From JADFWK01 sp035527895 (GTDB lineage Bacteria > Desulfobacterota > DSM-4660 > Desulfatiglandales > B25-G16), in assembly GCA_035527895.1 (NCBI GenBank), contig DATKZQ010000017.1, positions 3,854 to 67,853 on the forward strand: DNA of 64,000 bases. The letters run 5' to 3'. The translations under genes and the position numbers were made by a program. This document shows positions 22,267 to 32,162 of the stretch, one piece after another; the stretch's first letter is position 1, and each line of letters opens with the position of its first letter. Under the pieces are notes generated by a model that was not told the DNA's origin, ran no database searches, and worked only from the letters and a program-made list of their open reading frames with translations.

Positions 22267-23661
22267 ATGCACCAAGATGCCATAAACCTAACGGCTGATC
22301 TGATCACAGGAAAAGAGAAGATACCCGTCGATGTCACCTACGCATCCAGATATTCTCTGCTGGTCCGTTACCCGGATTCACGGGCTTACGGGGATGGAGC
22401 ACGTTTCTCCAAGCTCGTGATCCATCTCACCGGAGAAGATTGTGAGCTGGGTCCGTGCAGGGTCATGTCAGAACCCAACATCGATGGCTATGCAGGCAGG
22501 CTCGTTTTCCTTGAGGATGTTTATGACCTCGAAAACCTGTTTCTTAACAACAGGATAGTCAAGCTGCAAAACGCTTTTGTTAACCTGCCGTTGGTCCTGG
22601 CTTACAAAGAGAGGATCTGCAAGGCATTTAAGGAGTATACCGCCAATCTCACGTATGATTTGAGCGTCTATAAGGGTCTCTTTGATAGCCTGGATCTGGA
22701 ATTGAGTGCCGAGCCTGAGAGCACAAGAGAATCGGTCAGGAGAGCCATCATCGATACCGAGGGCAAGAAGTTCATGCGGTTCCTTGATGAGAGGCTGAAG
22801 GAACTAGGGGGCATAGTCGGTTCGTTCAACAGGGAAGAGCATGCGCAGCACGGGTTTTATTTCAGAAAACAACTGTGGAACTATATCCTCTGTTCTCCAC
22901 TTCTGAAACGAACCAATCTGAAGCCAAGAGGATACGCTGGAGATTCGGTGATGATGCAAATGATTTATGCAAACGAGCTTCAGGGTGATTCCACCTTTTC
23001 GAAGCTCATGCATAAGCATCCATTGGATCACTCTGCCGCTCGGGCTGTACGAAGCAGAAGACATGTTATAGCGAACATGGCCCGCCGTATCAGGGAATAT
23101 GATACCGGTATAACGGACGGAAGATTGAAGGTCTTGTCTGTTGCCAGCGGGTCTGCAATTGAAATCGACGACATACTGGTTACTGCCGGGGATTGTGAAA
23201 AATATCATTTTGCCCTGCTCGATCAAGACCGACAGGCCCTGATCGAAGCGGCGGAGTGTATTAACCGGATTGAGAAGAAGTTAGAAGCCAAAATCAAGGT
23301 AGACTACATAAACGAATCCGTACGAACCATGCTTGCGTCGCCACAATTGAAGGGCAGGTGGGGGGAATTCGATTTCATTTATTCGATGGGGCTTTTTGAT
23401 TATCTCACTCCTCGGGTGGCGTCGGCCGTGCTCCGTAAGCTTTTCCAATTGCTGAAGCCCGGTGGGGAGATGATCGCCGGAAATTTCCATACATCAAATC
23501 CGAGCAAATACTATATGGAGTATTGGGCAGACTGGGTTCTCTACCATCGAACGGAACAAGAGTTCGGAGATCTGTTAGGCAATGCTGCCTCAGCGGAAAT
23601 CGATATCTTTTTCGATGATACAGAGAGTCAAATGTTTCTTCACATAAGAAAGACAGGATAG
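22267..23661 (+). CDS. Large SAM-methyltransferase-like signalling protein
   Basis: 464 residues. The N-terminal about 110 residues (KIPVDVTYASRYSLLVRYPD, then RVMSEPNIDGYAGRLVFLED) look like a PilZ-type beta domain. The middle (about 130-250) is helical with FRKQLWNYILCSPLLKRTNL, then KPRGYAGDSVMM. The C-terminal domain (about 270-460) has LKVLSVASGSAIEIDDILV, YHFALLDQDRQALIEA, FDFIYSMGLFDYLTPRVA and LFQLLKPGGEMIAGNF, a class I Rossmann methyltransferase. Similar RGYAGD..MM proteins occur with SpoIIE phosphatases and hybrid kinases, including relatives of the 3-hydroxypalmitate methyl ester synthase PhcB. Substrate is unknown; it may make or modify a diffusible signal. Confidence 0.7.
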   Translation: MHQDAINLTADLITGKEKIPVDVTYASRYSLLVRYPDSRAYGDGARFSKLVIHLTGEDCELGPCRVMSEPNIDGYAGRLVFLEDVYDLENLFLNNRIVKLQNAFVNLPLVLAYKERICKAFKEYTANLTYDLSVYKGLFDSLDLELSAEPESTRESVRRAIIDTEGKKFMRFLDERLKELGGIVGSFNREEHAQHGFYFRKQLWNYILCSPLLKRTNLKPRGYAGDSVMMQMIYANELQGDSTFSKLMHKHPLDHSAARAVRSRRHVIANMARRIREYDTGITDGRLKVLSVASGSAIEIDDILVTAGDCEKYHFALLDQDRQALIEAAECINRIEKKLEAKIKVDYINESVRTMLASPQLKGRWGEFDFIYSMGLFDYLTPRVASAVLRKLFQLLKPGGEMIAGNFHTSNPSKYYMEYWADWVLYHRTEQEFGDLLGNAASAEIDIFFDDTESQMFLHIRKTG

Positions 23662-23872
23662 CGATGACATGCGCTGTGCATACTGACCCCTTTTTTCTTA
23701 ACTGGAGGGTGTTTTTGTCCGTCTTTGGCCGGTGAGTCATGAAACGTTCTTTGAATCGACACGTTTGACACCTATGGAGGCCTTTCACGGAGGGACAATA
23801 AATGCGGTTTCCGATGTTTATCACCTTATCTGAGTTATAGAAGGATGGCTAACGTTTAAACCCGGGATTGAG

Positions 23873-25243
23873 ATGAGCCTCATTGCTAACACGACAGAGC
23901 AGTTCGATTATGATGCCGATCAATTCGAAAGCTACCTCAGCAGCATCATCCATGAGTGGCTGAAAACTCTCACTATTCTGGCATTCCTAATGGTTCCGGC
24001 ATTCCTGATACTGGATTATTTCATAATGCCTAAGGAGCTTCTCCAGCGATTTGTTATTTACAGATCCATTTCTACACTCATCGTGATCATCCAATATGCC
24101 ATTGTTCGTCAAACCAGAGCAAGCAGGCTCTCTTACATCCACGGGTATGTTGTTTCAGTGAATATTGGAGGAATGATAGCGCTGATGACAGTTGATCTGG
24201 GAGGGTTTAATTCCAGTTATTACGCGGGCCTGAATCTCGTTATTATTGGGGTAAATCTCTGGATACCATGGAAGACCCTCCACTCAGCCCTCAATAGCAT
24301 CATAGTTATTTCCTTGTATATCTTATTGAATGTCATTGCAGGTCATCCATATGCTCATTCGCCCCTCATCAATAACCTCTTTTTTCTGTTCTCAACAGCA
24401 ATCATTGCCGTGAGCATAAACCATGTGAAACACAAACTTGTCAAACAGGAGTTTTACCTGCTTGTTGAGTTGAAAAAGGCCCGGGATGCGCTCTGGAGTG
24501 AGATGGAACTGGCAAAACGGATACAAACAGCACTTTTGCCGGACAGGGAAAAGGTTAAGGGCTTTGAAATTGCCGCTACCATGGTCCCGGCCAAAGAGGT
24601 AGGTGGCGATTATTACGATATCATCGAAACCCCAACGGGGGATAAATGGGTTACCATTGGTGACGTGTCGGGCCATGGGGTTGATTCAGGGCTGATTATG
24701 ATGATGGCACAAACAAGTATTCTTTCGACGGTACATAGTTCAACGGACTGTAGGCCATCAGCGGTTCTCCAATCGGTAAACTCGATTCTGAGAGAGAATA
24801 TTTCGAGGTTGGGATCCGACCACTACATGACCATGATGGCCATCCGGTTCAATGAATCACAAATGACCCTGGCCGGAAAACACCAAGATATCATAATTCA
24901 TAGATCTGCATTGAATAAAACCGAAACCATCCCTACAAAAGGAACGTGGCTGGGAATCGATGAAGATATCGGGAAATACTTGGATGATGTTTCGGTGACC
25001 ATAGAGGAAGGCGATCTCATACTGCTATTCACCGATGGCATCACCGAGGCTACAAACAGGAATGGGGAGATGTATGGACAGGTTCGCCTCGAACAGGCCC
25101 TGAATGAATACGCAGATTTGCCCGTCCGTAAGATCCTCGACAAGGTAATCGAAGACGTAACGGTCTTTCAGGAAGAACAACTGGATGATATGACCTTGGT
25201 AGTAATCAAGAAAGGCGATCCGAGTTCAACCTACTGGCATTAG
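23873..25243 (+). CDS. Membrane-bound SpoIIE/RsbU-type PP2C serine phosphatase
   Basis: 456 residues. Six membrane helices occupy about residues 30-185, with SSYYAGLNLVIIGVNLWIPW and PLINNLFFLFSTAII in the bundle. A coiled linker (ELKKARDALWSEMELAKRIQ) leads to the phosphatase: QTALLPD near 220, VGGDYYDIIE near 243, IGDVSGHGVDSGL near 263, LLFTDGITEATN near 388 and LDDMTLVVIKK at the end. The Asp residues of GGDYYD, GDVSGHG, TDG and DDMT are the Mn/Mg ligands. It likely dephosphorylates the STAS-like protein in response to a membrane signal. The 5' gap of 210 bases shows no gene. Confidence 0.9.
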   Translation: MSLIANTTEQFDYDADQFESYLSSIIHEWLKTLTILAFLMVPAFLILDYFIMPKELLQRFVIYRSISTLIVIIQYAIVRQTRASRLSYIHGYVVSVNIGGMIALMTVDLGGFNSSYYAGLNLVIIGVNLWIPWKTLHSALNSIIVISLYILLNVIAGHPYAHSPLINNLFFLFSTAIIAVSINHVKHKLVKQEFYLLVELKKARDALWSEMELAKRIQTALLPDREKVKGFEIAATMVPAKEVGGDYYDIIETPTGDKWVTIGDVSGHGVDSGLIMMMAQTSILSTVHSSTDCRPSAVLQSVNSILRENISRLGSDHYMTMMAIRFNESQMTLAGKHQDIIIHRSALNKTETIPTKGTWLGIDEDIGKYLDDVSVTIEEGDLILLFTDGITEATNRNGEMYGQVRLEQALNEYADLPVRKILDKVIEDVTVFQEEQLDDMTLVVIKKGDPSSTYWH

Positions 25244-25272
25244 GCATTTCTAACCATTTAAAGCAGGTAGAC

Positions 25273-27576
25273 ATGACGGTTGTTTCCTTTTCAGCAAATG
25301 AAATAAAGGCAAACCTGCTGACGCTGTCCTTTCCCAAAGAACTTGAGCAGGCCTTTCTTGATGACTATTTTGAAAAATCGTTACGACATGTGCGCATAGC
25401 CTTGCTTTTGGGTTTCTTTTTTTACGGGATTTTCGGAATTCTCGACGCATGGCTCGTTCCAGACGTGAAGGAGACACTATGGCTTATTCGCTATGCCATT
25501 TTTTTTCCTTTTCTGCTTGGGGTATTCCTGTTCTCCTACTCCATTCATTTCAAGAAATTCATGCAGCTATCGATTGCAGGTGTAATCTTGGTAGCTGGAC
25601 TGGGCATCATCGCGATGATCCTGATTGCTCCGGATCCGGGGAGTTATCTGTATTACGCGGGCTTGATTCTGATCTTTCTTTTTGGATACACCTTTTTCAA
25701 ACTCCGATTCATCTGGGCAACCGTCACAGGCTGGACGCTCGTGATTGCCTACGAAATCTCAGCTATATGGTTGACTCAGACCCCCATTCCCATTCTGATT
25801 AACAACAACTTCTTCTTCCTTGCAGGCAATGTAATCGGGATGTTTGCCTGTTACTCCATCGAGTTCTATTCACGTAAGGACTTCATCCAGGCCCGTCAAC
25901 TGCAAGCGGAGAAGAAAAAGGTCACTGACGCCAACCGAGAACTGGAGGAAAGAGTTGAGGAACGGACCGCACAACTCACGAGAACAAATGAGGAACTCAG
26001 GCAAGAGATAGAAGAACGCAGACGGGCACAGGAAGCACTGCACGAGAGCCAGAAACGTTACCGCGACCTCTTCGAGCAGTCCAGGGATCCAATCTTTATT
26101 AATTCGCGAGAGGGCAAACTTATTGACGTTAACCAGTCCTTTCTGGATCTGCTTGGCTATACCAAATCAGAGATAGGAAATCTCAAATCTCAAGAGACAT
26201 ATGCTAACCCGGATGACCGGTCCAGATTTCAGCACGAGATAGAACAAAAGGGATCTGCCACGGACTTTGAGTTGAAATTAAGGAAGAAGGATGGCACAGA
26301 GATAGATTGCCTGCTCACTGCGACTGTGCGGAAGGCTGAAGATGGGGCAATTCTGGGATACCAGGGAATCATACGTGACATCACTGAGCACAAGCGCGCG
26401 GAAGAGGAAAGAAAGAAGCTTGAAGTCCAGCTGGCGCGAGCCCAAAGGATGGAGGCTATGGGTACGCTAGCTGGGGGTGTGGCACACGATTTCAACAATA
26501 TCCTTGCAGCTATCGTCGGCTATGTGGAGCTTTCAATGCTGGATGTCGTCGAAGACACCAAAGTGAAGCACAATCTGGAAGAAGTGCTAAGGGCCGGCAA
26601 GCGGGCGAAAGACCTGGTGAACCAGATTCTTGCCTTCAGCCGGCAAAGCCGAAATGAGCTGAAACCCGTGGAGATTACCCCGGTTGTGAAAGAGGCCTTA
26701 AAGCTCTTGAGGGCCTCTTTACCTACCACTATTGAGATCCGCCACCACGTGGAGCCTGATACCGGGACTATAGAGGCGGATCCTACCCAGATCCATCAGG
26801 TTCTCATGAACCTTTGCACCAATGCGGCCCATGCCATGAGTGAGGAAGGCGGGCTGTTGGAGGTGAGTGTCACAAAGGTTGCTATAGATGCCTCTGCTGC
26901 ACCGCTGAATTTAGATATAGATTCGGGACCGTATCTGAAGATGTCCGTACGTGATACCGGTCATGGGATGACTTCTAAGGTATTGGAAAGGATCTTCGAT
27001 CCCTATTTTACCACCAAGGAGAAGGGCAAGGGAACCGGACTGGGATTGGCGGTGGTACACGGCATTGTGAAGAGCCACAAGGGCGGCATTGGTGTGGAGA
27101 GTGAGCCCGGGAGTGGAACATGCTTTCATGTATACTTTCCGAGGATAGAGCAAAAGAAAGAGCTGACCGACACCGAGACTGTCCAACCCTTTCCCACAGG
27201 GCACGAGTGTGTGCTTTTCGTAGACGATGAGCAGGATCTGGTGCAGATAGCGGCGCAGATGTTATCTCATCTCGGGTATGAGGTCACAACAAGAATGAGC
27301 AGCAACGAGGCCTTGGAGTTGTTCCGCGTAAACCCAGAGCGGTTCGATCTGGTTATTACCGACATGACCATGCCGAATATGACGGGAGATACGCTGTCCA
27401 AAGAACTCATGAAGATTCGCCGCGACATCCCAATTATACTGTGCACCGGATTCAGTGAACGTATCAGTGAGGAGAAGGCAAAGGCTATAGGGATTAAGGA
27501 ATTCGTCATGAAACCCCTTGCGATGGGCGATCTTGCCAAGCGAGTACGAAAGGTGCTGGACAACGAGCGCTTTTAA
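25273..27576 (+). CDS. Hybrid sensor histidine kinase (membrane sensor, PAS, HisKA, HATPase, REC)
   Basis: 767 residues. N-terminal six-helix membrane domain (about 38-205) with LYYAGLILIFLFGYTFFK and PILINNNFFFLAGNVIGM, similar in layout to the PP2C protein just upstream. A coiled coil (about 210-262) and a PAS domain (about 263-385, ENSREGKLIDVNQSF-like) follow. The H box is LAGGVAHDFNNILAAIVGY with His405; the N box is VLMNLCTNAAHAM; the G boxes are DTGHGM and GKGTGLGLAVVHG. The C-terminal receiver has VLFVDDEQDLV and Asp697 in VITDMTMPNM. A complete phosphorelay kinase; no output regulator is encoded beside it. It closes the signalling operon. Confidence 0.93.
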   Translation: MTVVSFSANEIKANLLTLSFPKELEQAFLDDYFEKSLRHVRIALLLGFFFYGIFGILDAWLVPDVKETLWLIRYAIFFPFLLGVFLFSYSIHFKKFMQLSIAGVILVAGLGIIAMILIAPDPGSYLYYAGLILIFLFGYTFFKLRFIWATVTGWTLVIAYEISAIWLTQTPIPILINNNFFFLAGNVIGMFACYSIEFYSRKDFIQARQLQAEKKKVTDANRELEERVEERTAQLTRTNEELRQEIEERRRAQEALHESQKRYRDLFEQSRDPIFINSREGKLIDVNQSFLDLLGYTKSEIGNLKSQETYANPDDRSRFQHEIEQKGSATDFELKLRKKDGTEIDCLLTATVRKAEDGAILGYQGIIRDITEHKRAEEERKKLEVQLARAQRMEAMGTLAGGVAHDFNNILAAIVGYVELSMLDVVEDTKVKHNLEEVLRAGKRAKDLVNQILAFSRQSRNELKPVEITPVVKEALKLLRASLPTTIEIRHHVEPDTGTIEADPTQIHQVLMNLCTNAAHAMSEEGGLLEVSVTKVAIDASAAPLNLDIDSGPYLKMSVRDTGHGMTSKVLERIFDPYFTTKEKGKGTGLGLAVVHGIVKSHKGGIGVESEPGSGTCFHVYFPRIEQKKELTDTETVQPFPTGHECVLFVDDEQDLVQIAAQMLSHLGYEVTTRMSSNEALELFRVNPERFDLVITDMTMPNMTGDTLSKELMKIRRDIPIILCTGFSERISEEKAKAIGIKEFVMKPLAMGDLAKRVRKVLDNERF

Positions 27577-27682
27577 GCCCAGCTGCATTTTGTCAGTCAT
27601 CCCCATAGCTCAAACGCGGTTTCTCTTACCTCCATTTTGCCGTTTACCCGTACCTTTCCTGCTGCCGCGGCCTGTGAAGTAC

Positions 27683-27762
27683 GAGGGACGGTCATGAATT
27701 TATACCATTATTCCTGTTAGAGTGTGGTTTTTGAGAAAATTATATTTTCATGACCGTCCCTC
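27683..27762. repeat. REP/MITE-like inverted repeat with 16-bp perfect arms
   Basis: GAGGGACGGTCATGAA (27683-27698) pairs exactly with TTCATGACCGTCCCTC (27747-27762) around an A+T-rich core. It resembles the GGGACGGTCATGA-type ends mobilised by Y1 transposases. The whole gap 27577-27965 holds no other recognisable feature. Confidence 0.65.
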
Positions 27763-27965
27763 ATCTCTTCATAGATAAGGACATATGGCCGTTACCTTAC
27801 AATATCTTGCACAAGATCGGTCAGATAGCATCTTTTCCCCAATAGATTTACCACCTGAACAGCAAAAAACCATAGGATCACAGCAGAAAAGACCTCATCG
27901 CCATCCCGATGGTGCAGATTGTTTGATGCTCTCAGCTTTATGTCCTAAAGTTGTGATACGATCTC

Positions 27966-28736
27966 CTAAACACCATCGTTGTCAAACCGAATATTACAAA
28001 CCGACAGCAATCGTTCTTTCATCTCCTCGTAGCCCTGTTCCATCAACGGCTCGAGGTCAACAATATCTGCGGTGTTGTACTGGATAAGGCGATCCAAAGC
28101 TCCCTTATCTCCGTGCTGGTAGGCGTGCCACAGCAAAACGGCGGCATACCCGTCTAATCCATCGACATCCGAGTCGCGAGAAAGGCCGAAGGATTTTTCA
28201 ATTACCTTCAGCCCACCTGTGTACCCCAGTTTCTTCAAAAAAAACCGAAGGTCGATATGAGCGGGGGGGAGGGCTATGTTCGGGAACTGGCGCCTGATGA
28301 ACGGCAGATCAAACTGCGAGCCGTTGAAGGTGACGATCAGCTCATAGGGAGCTATTGCGGTTTCGAATTCATCTAGATTGATGCCCTGCACAAAGGTCTT
28401 TACCCTGTGGCCGTCGTAGATGCCGATGACGGTGATCTCATCAACACCCTGGTACAGGCCGCTCGTTTCAATATCCAGGTACACGGCCCTGTGCCTGAAC
28501 CTGCTGAACAAACGCCACGTGTCCGATGGAGAAAGCCTTTCCACGAAAAAGCGGATATTGCCCCTGTTTTCCAGGGACGCCTCCAGGTTTTGACGCACAA
28601 GGGTGGCCCGTCCCTGAGAAAGGGGTATTTCCTCATGCATGAGAAAATCTCTCCAGGTGAGGATGCCCTTTTCCCAGAGAGATTGCTCGGTTTTCGGGCC
28701 GATGCCGGGAATATGGACAAAGGTGTGCTCCAGCAA
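27966..28736 (-). CDS. HhH plus RNase H-like DEDD exonuclease (YprB/RNase_H_2 type)
   Basis: 256 residues. A short helix-hairpin-helix lies at the N-terminus (FVHIPGIGPKTEQSLWEKGI). The exonuclease domain begins AVYLDIETSGL near residue 88 (ExoI: D-x-E), with LIVTFNGSQFDLPFIRRQF near 133 (ExoII Asp) and LDRLIQYNTADIVDLEPLM near 218 (ExoIII Y..D). These are the four acidic residues of DEDDy 3'-5' exonucleases that bind two metals. The start is a TTG at 28736 behind GGGGGGA. The adjacent MBL hydrolase on the same strand is 15 bases away, suggesting one transcript. Confidence 0.85.
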   Translation of the reverse strand: MLEHTFVHIPGIGPKTEQSLWEKGILTWRDFLMHEEIPLSQGRATLVRQNLEASLENRGNIRFFVERLSPSDTWRLFSRFRHRAVYLDIETSGLYQGVDEITVIGIYDGHRVKTFVQGINLDEFETAIAPYELIVTFNGSQFDLPFIRRQFPNIALPPAHIDLRFFLKKLGYTGGLKVIEKSFGLSRDSDVDGLDGYAAVLLWHAYQHGDKGALDRLIQYNTADIVDLEPLMEQGYEEMKERLLSVCNIRFDNDGV

Positions 28737-28751
28737 AAGCGTCCCCCCTTC

Positions 28752-29483
28752 TTACTGGTCTATCGCGCCAAGGCCCCCGAGGTTATTGAGGGGTGTGCCA
28801 TGTCCGGGATAGATGTGTGCAACTGTCAACGGCAGAAGTCTCTGAAAGGAACCCTTGATTGCAGTACGGTCGCAACAGAAACTGTTTAACTTGCACCTGC
28901 CCCCGGTGCTGAGGATGGTGTCTCCGGTGAGGAGCGTTTTTTCCTGCCTGTTGTAAAAGCAGACGCTATCGGTGGTGTGCCCGGGAGTTGCAATCAGCTC
29001 CCAGTGGGGCAGATACGGCACCGGCTGCCCTTCGCAGAGGATACAGGCGGCATGATAGCGTGATGGAAGCCATGTTCTCAGCACGGGCAGTGGAATCCCA
29101 ACCCTATCGCTTACGAGGGCAGCGACGGTATTTCTGATATGACCATCCAGGGCCATGAACACGGTAAGCCTGTTGAGCCACAGGGAGGGCGAGATAAGGC
29201 AGAGCTTACTCTTTCTCTTGAGGTACTCGCCGACGGTCTTGAAAAAGCAGACCTCGATTTCGGGAAACAGATCCACGAGCCGTGATATGCCGGCCACGTG
29301 GTCTATGTGAAAATGAGTGGCCGTAACCAGTTTCAGGCGGGAGGTGTCTAAAGAACGACGGTTGAAGTACTGTAATATCCTGCTGGCGGCAGCGGCTGTG
29401 CCGACATCAACAGCCACGCAGGAATCACCATCCTCTATCAGGTAGGTATTGGCATAACCACCTCTGATACTGTGAACGGGCAT
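28752..29483 (-). CDS. Metallo-beta-lactamase-fold hydrolase
   Basis: 243 residues. HFHIDHVAGISRLVDLFPE near residue 57 supplies the HxHxDH zinc motif, ELIATPGHTTDSVCFYNRQE near 165 the third ligand region, and LLTGDTILS the bridging Asp. YPGHGTPL carries the final His. A 60-residue insert (about 85-145, containing ISPSLWLNRLTVFMALD) separates motifs and may be a lid for a specific substrate. Closest described groups are glyoxalase II-like thioesterases; the substrate is unknown. It lies between the exonuclease gene and alaS on the same strand. Confidence 0.85.
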   Translation of the reverse strand: MPVHSIRGGYANTYLIEDGDSCVAVDVGTAAAASRILQYFNRRSLDTSRLKLVTATHFHIDHVAGISRLVDLFPEIEVCFFKTVGEYLKRKSKLCLISPSLWLNRLTVFMALDGHIRNTVAALVSDRVGIPLPVLRTWLPSRYHAACILCEGQPVPYLPHWELIATPGHTTDSVCFYNRQEKTLLTGDTILSTGGRCKLNSFCCDRTAIKGSFQRLLPLTVAHIYPGHGTPLNNLGGLGAIDQ

Positions 29484-29498
29484 TCTCCTTTCAATCCA

Positions 29499-32147
29499 TC
29501 AGCCAGAGGTGTGTCCGGCAATCATATCGAATACCTGAGCGAGGGCAGCTTTCAGCTCAGATACCTTTGTTCCGCCACCCTCGGCCATGTCTTTTCTTCC
29601 GCCGCCTTTCCCGCCCACCAATGTGGAAAGGGACCGTATGATCTCCCCGGCGTTGAACCTGCCAGTCAGATCAGGTGTGACCCGACATTGCAGAAAGACC
29701 TTGTTCTTATCCCTGGCGCCAAGCACGATTATGCCGGATTTCAATCTATCCTTGATGTGGTCGCCAAACTCCCGTAAGTCTTTGGGATTGGCCGCCGAAA
29801 CCTCCTGGCTGATAACTCTGATGCCGTCTATTTTCCGGGCGGTTGTAATGAGATCCTCTGACTGCACGGCAGCCAGCCTCGCCTTGAGGGATTCGATCTC
29901 GCGATCTCTTTCTTTTTGTGCCTCCAAAAGATGCTCAACCCTGGAGACAAGTTGATCAGGAGTAGTCTTGAGGAGGCTCGATACCGTTTTCAGTTTGTCC
30001 TCCTCTTCTTGGATCTCTCTGACCGCGCCCTCTCCGGTAAAACCCTCTATTCTCCTAACACCGGATGCAACCGCCCCCTCACCGGCAATCATGAAGACAC
30101 CTATTTCTCCCGTTGACTTGGAGTGAGTTCCTCCGCAGAGCTCGCGGCTCAGACCATCGCCGATTGTCAAAACCCGCACCTGATCACCGTACCGTTCTTC
30201 GAACAGGGCAATCGCATCCAGCTTGAAGGCCTCATCTCGATCCAATATGAGCGTGGTTACGGGCAGGTTCTTTTGTATGTTGAGATTTACCGTCATCTCA
30301 ACTTCTCTCAATCTCTCGGGCGGTATCTGGGCGAAGTGGGTAAAGTCGAATCTCATCCTATCGGGACCTACGTAAGATCCGGCCTGTTTAACGTGTTCCC
30401 CCAGGGTCTCTCTTAATGCAGCCTGAAGGAGATGGGTCGCTGTATGGTTGTGAGCAATATTGTTTCGCCTCTTCTCATCCACCGCAGCGTCAACGGTATC
30501 TCCCTGCTTAACAACACCATCAATTACCCTTCCCCTGTGAACAATCAGGTTCGTGGGGTAGCGGAGCGTCTCAAGGATTTCAACCCGACAGGTTTCGGTT
30601 GCAACCCATCCGGTATCACCGACTTGACCGCCGGCTTCTCCATAAAAGGGGGTCTGATCGAGCACGATCTCTATCTGATCCCCACCCTGTGCCGATTCGG
30701 CCTCATTACCATCTTCGAGGAGCGCAAGGATCTTTCCCCGGGCCACGAGCGTTTCATATCCCAAGAACTGGCATATTACCCCGCTCGAATCAAGCCTCCG
30801 GTAAACCTCGGGTATTTCCTCTTCTCCGCTTCCCTTCCAGCTTCTCTGAGAGGCGGCTCTTTGTTCTGACATAGCGTGTTCAAATCCCTCGAGGTCAACC
30901 TGAAGATCCTCGTCTCGCGCTATGTCTCCTACAAGGTCTGGGGGAAAACCATAGGTGTCATAGAGCTTGAATACCAGGCCTCCGGGAATGGAGGATTGTC
31001 CCTTTGCCCGCAATTCATCCATCTCATCTTTCAACAGGGAGAGACCGTGGATCAGGGTGTCTTCAAATCTCTTCTCCTCATTGATGACCACTTCATCAAT
31101 GAATCTCCTCGATTGCTCGAGCTCCGGATAGTCGGGGCCCATTACGGTAACCACCGTGTCGGTTAGACGGTGGAGAAAGGGGCCCTTGAGCCCAATGATT
31201 TGCCCGTATCTGAGCGCACGCCTGATGATCCGGCGGACCACGTAGCCCCTGCCCTCATTTGACGGCATGATGCCGTCGGCTATCAAGAATGCCAGTGCCC
31301 GGCTGTGATCTGCAAGCACGCGGAAGGAGATATCGGCCTTAGCATCCCGGCCATACGTAGAGCCTGCCAGCTCCTCGGTAAGCCTCATAACATTGTCGAA
31401 GAGGTCGGTATCGTAGTTTGAGCAGACACCCTGGAGGACCGCTGACAATCTCTCCAGACCCATGCCGGTGTCGATATTCTGTTTCGGAAGGGGTGTAAGG
31501 GTCCCCTCCGAGTCTCTGTTAAACTGCATGAACACCAGGTTCCATAACTCCAAATACCTGTCGCAGTCGCACCCTACCTTGCAGGTGGGCTTACCGCAGC
31601 CTGCCTCAGGACCCTGGTCGAAATAGATCTCCGAGCATGGGCCGCAAGGACCGGTGTCTCCCATAGACCAGAAGTTGTCTTCCTCGCCGAATCTGCTGAT
31701 CTTTTCTTGGGGCACGCCGATTTTCTGGTTCCAGATCTTATATGCTTCGTCATCGTCCGTGTATACGGAGACCCAGAGTTTATCTTCCAGTAAGCCGTAC
31801 CCCGCGGTCAAAAGCTCCCAGCCCATCTCGATTGCTCCTTCTTTGAAATAATCCCCGAAGGAGAAATTACCGAGCATTTCAAAGAAGGTGTGGTGTCTGT
31901 TGGTATATCCTACCTCATCGAGATCGTTATGTTTTCCTCCAGCCCTGACACATTTTTGGGAGCTCGTTGCCCTCGTGTATCCCCTCTGCTCAAAGCCAAG
32001 AAACAGGGTCTTGAACGGAACCATGCCGGCATTGGTAAAAAGCAGGGTAGGGTCGTCTTTGGGAACCAGTGAGGCGCTTTTTACGATCTCATGGCCATGA
32101 TCCTTAAAGTACTGCAAAAACTTCTCTCTAATGCTTCTGCTCTCCAT
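29499..32147 (-). CDS. alaS: Alanyl-tRNA synthetase
   Basis: 882 residues, normal length. The aminoacylation domain opens REKFLQYFKDHGHEIVKSAS with LLFTNAGMVPFK and TSSQKCVRAGGKHNDLDEVG; motif 3 region GRGYVVRRIIRRALRYGQ is near 300. The editing domain has HNHTATHLLQAALRETLGEH (HxxxH) and SRELCGGTHSKSTG (CxxxH), the zinc site that clears mischarged Ser and Gly. The C-terminal part carries the coiled segment and the C-Ala domain (VGGKGGGRKDMAEGGG). Essential and cytosolic. The start lies 15 bases after recA, so recA-alaS is one operon with no recX between them. Confidence 0.98.
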   Translation of the reverse strand: MESRSIREKFLQYFKDHGHEIVKSASLVPKDDPTLLFTNAGMVPFKTLFLGFEQRGYTRATSSQKCVRAGGKHNDLDEVGYTNRHHTFFEMLGNFSFGDYFKEGAIEMGWELLTAGYGLLEDKLWVSVYTDDDEAYKIWNQKIGVPQEKISRFGEEDNFWSMGDTGPCGPCSEIYFDQGPEAGCGKPTCKVGCDCDRYLELWNLVFMQFNRDSEGTLTPLPKQNIDTGMGLERLSAVLQGVCSNYDTDLFDNVMRLTEELAGSTYGRDAKADISFRVLADHSRALAFLIADGIMPSNEGRGYVVRRIIRRALRYGQIIGLKGPFLHRLTDTVVTVMGPDYPELEQSRRFIDEVVINEEKRFEDTLIHGLSLLKDEMDELRAKGQSSIPGGLVFKLYDTYGFPPDLVGDIARDEDLQVDLEGFEHAMSEQRAASQRSWKGSGEEEIPEVYRRLDSSGVICQFLGYETLVARGKILALLEDGNEAESAQGGDQIEIVLDQTPFYGEAGGQVGDTGWVATETCRVEILETLRYPTNLIVHRGRVIDGVVKQGDTVDAAVDEKRRNNIAHNHTATHLLQAALRETLGEHVKQAGSYVGPDRMRFDFTHFAQIPPERLREVEMTVNLNIQKNLPVTTLILDRDEAFKLDAIALFEERYGDQVRVLTIGDGLSRELCGGTHSKSTGEIGVFMIAGEGAVASGVRRIEGFTGEGAVREIQEEEDKLKTVSSLLKTTPDQLVSRVEHLLEAQKERDREIESLKARLAAVQSEDLITTARKIDGIRVISQEVSAANPKDLREFGDHIKDRLKSGIIVLGARDKNKVFLQCRVTPDLTGRFNAGEIIRSLSTLVGGKGGGRKDMAEGGGTKVSELKAALAQVFDMIAGHTSG

Positions 32148-32162
32148 AGGTCGTCGACTGTA

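Noticed and set aside
27785..28087. Plus-strand frame overlapping the exonuclease gene end
   Set aside because: It is antisense to a clear DEDD exonuclease and shows no domain of its own.
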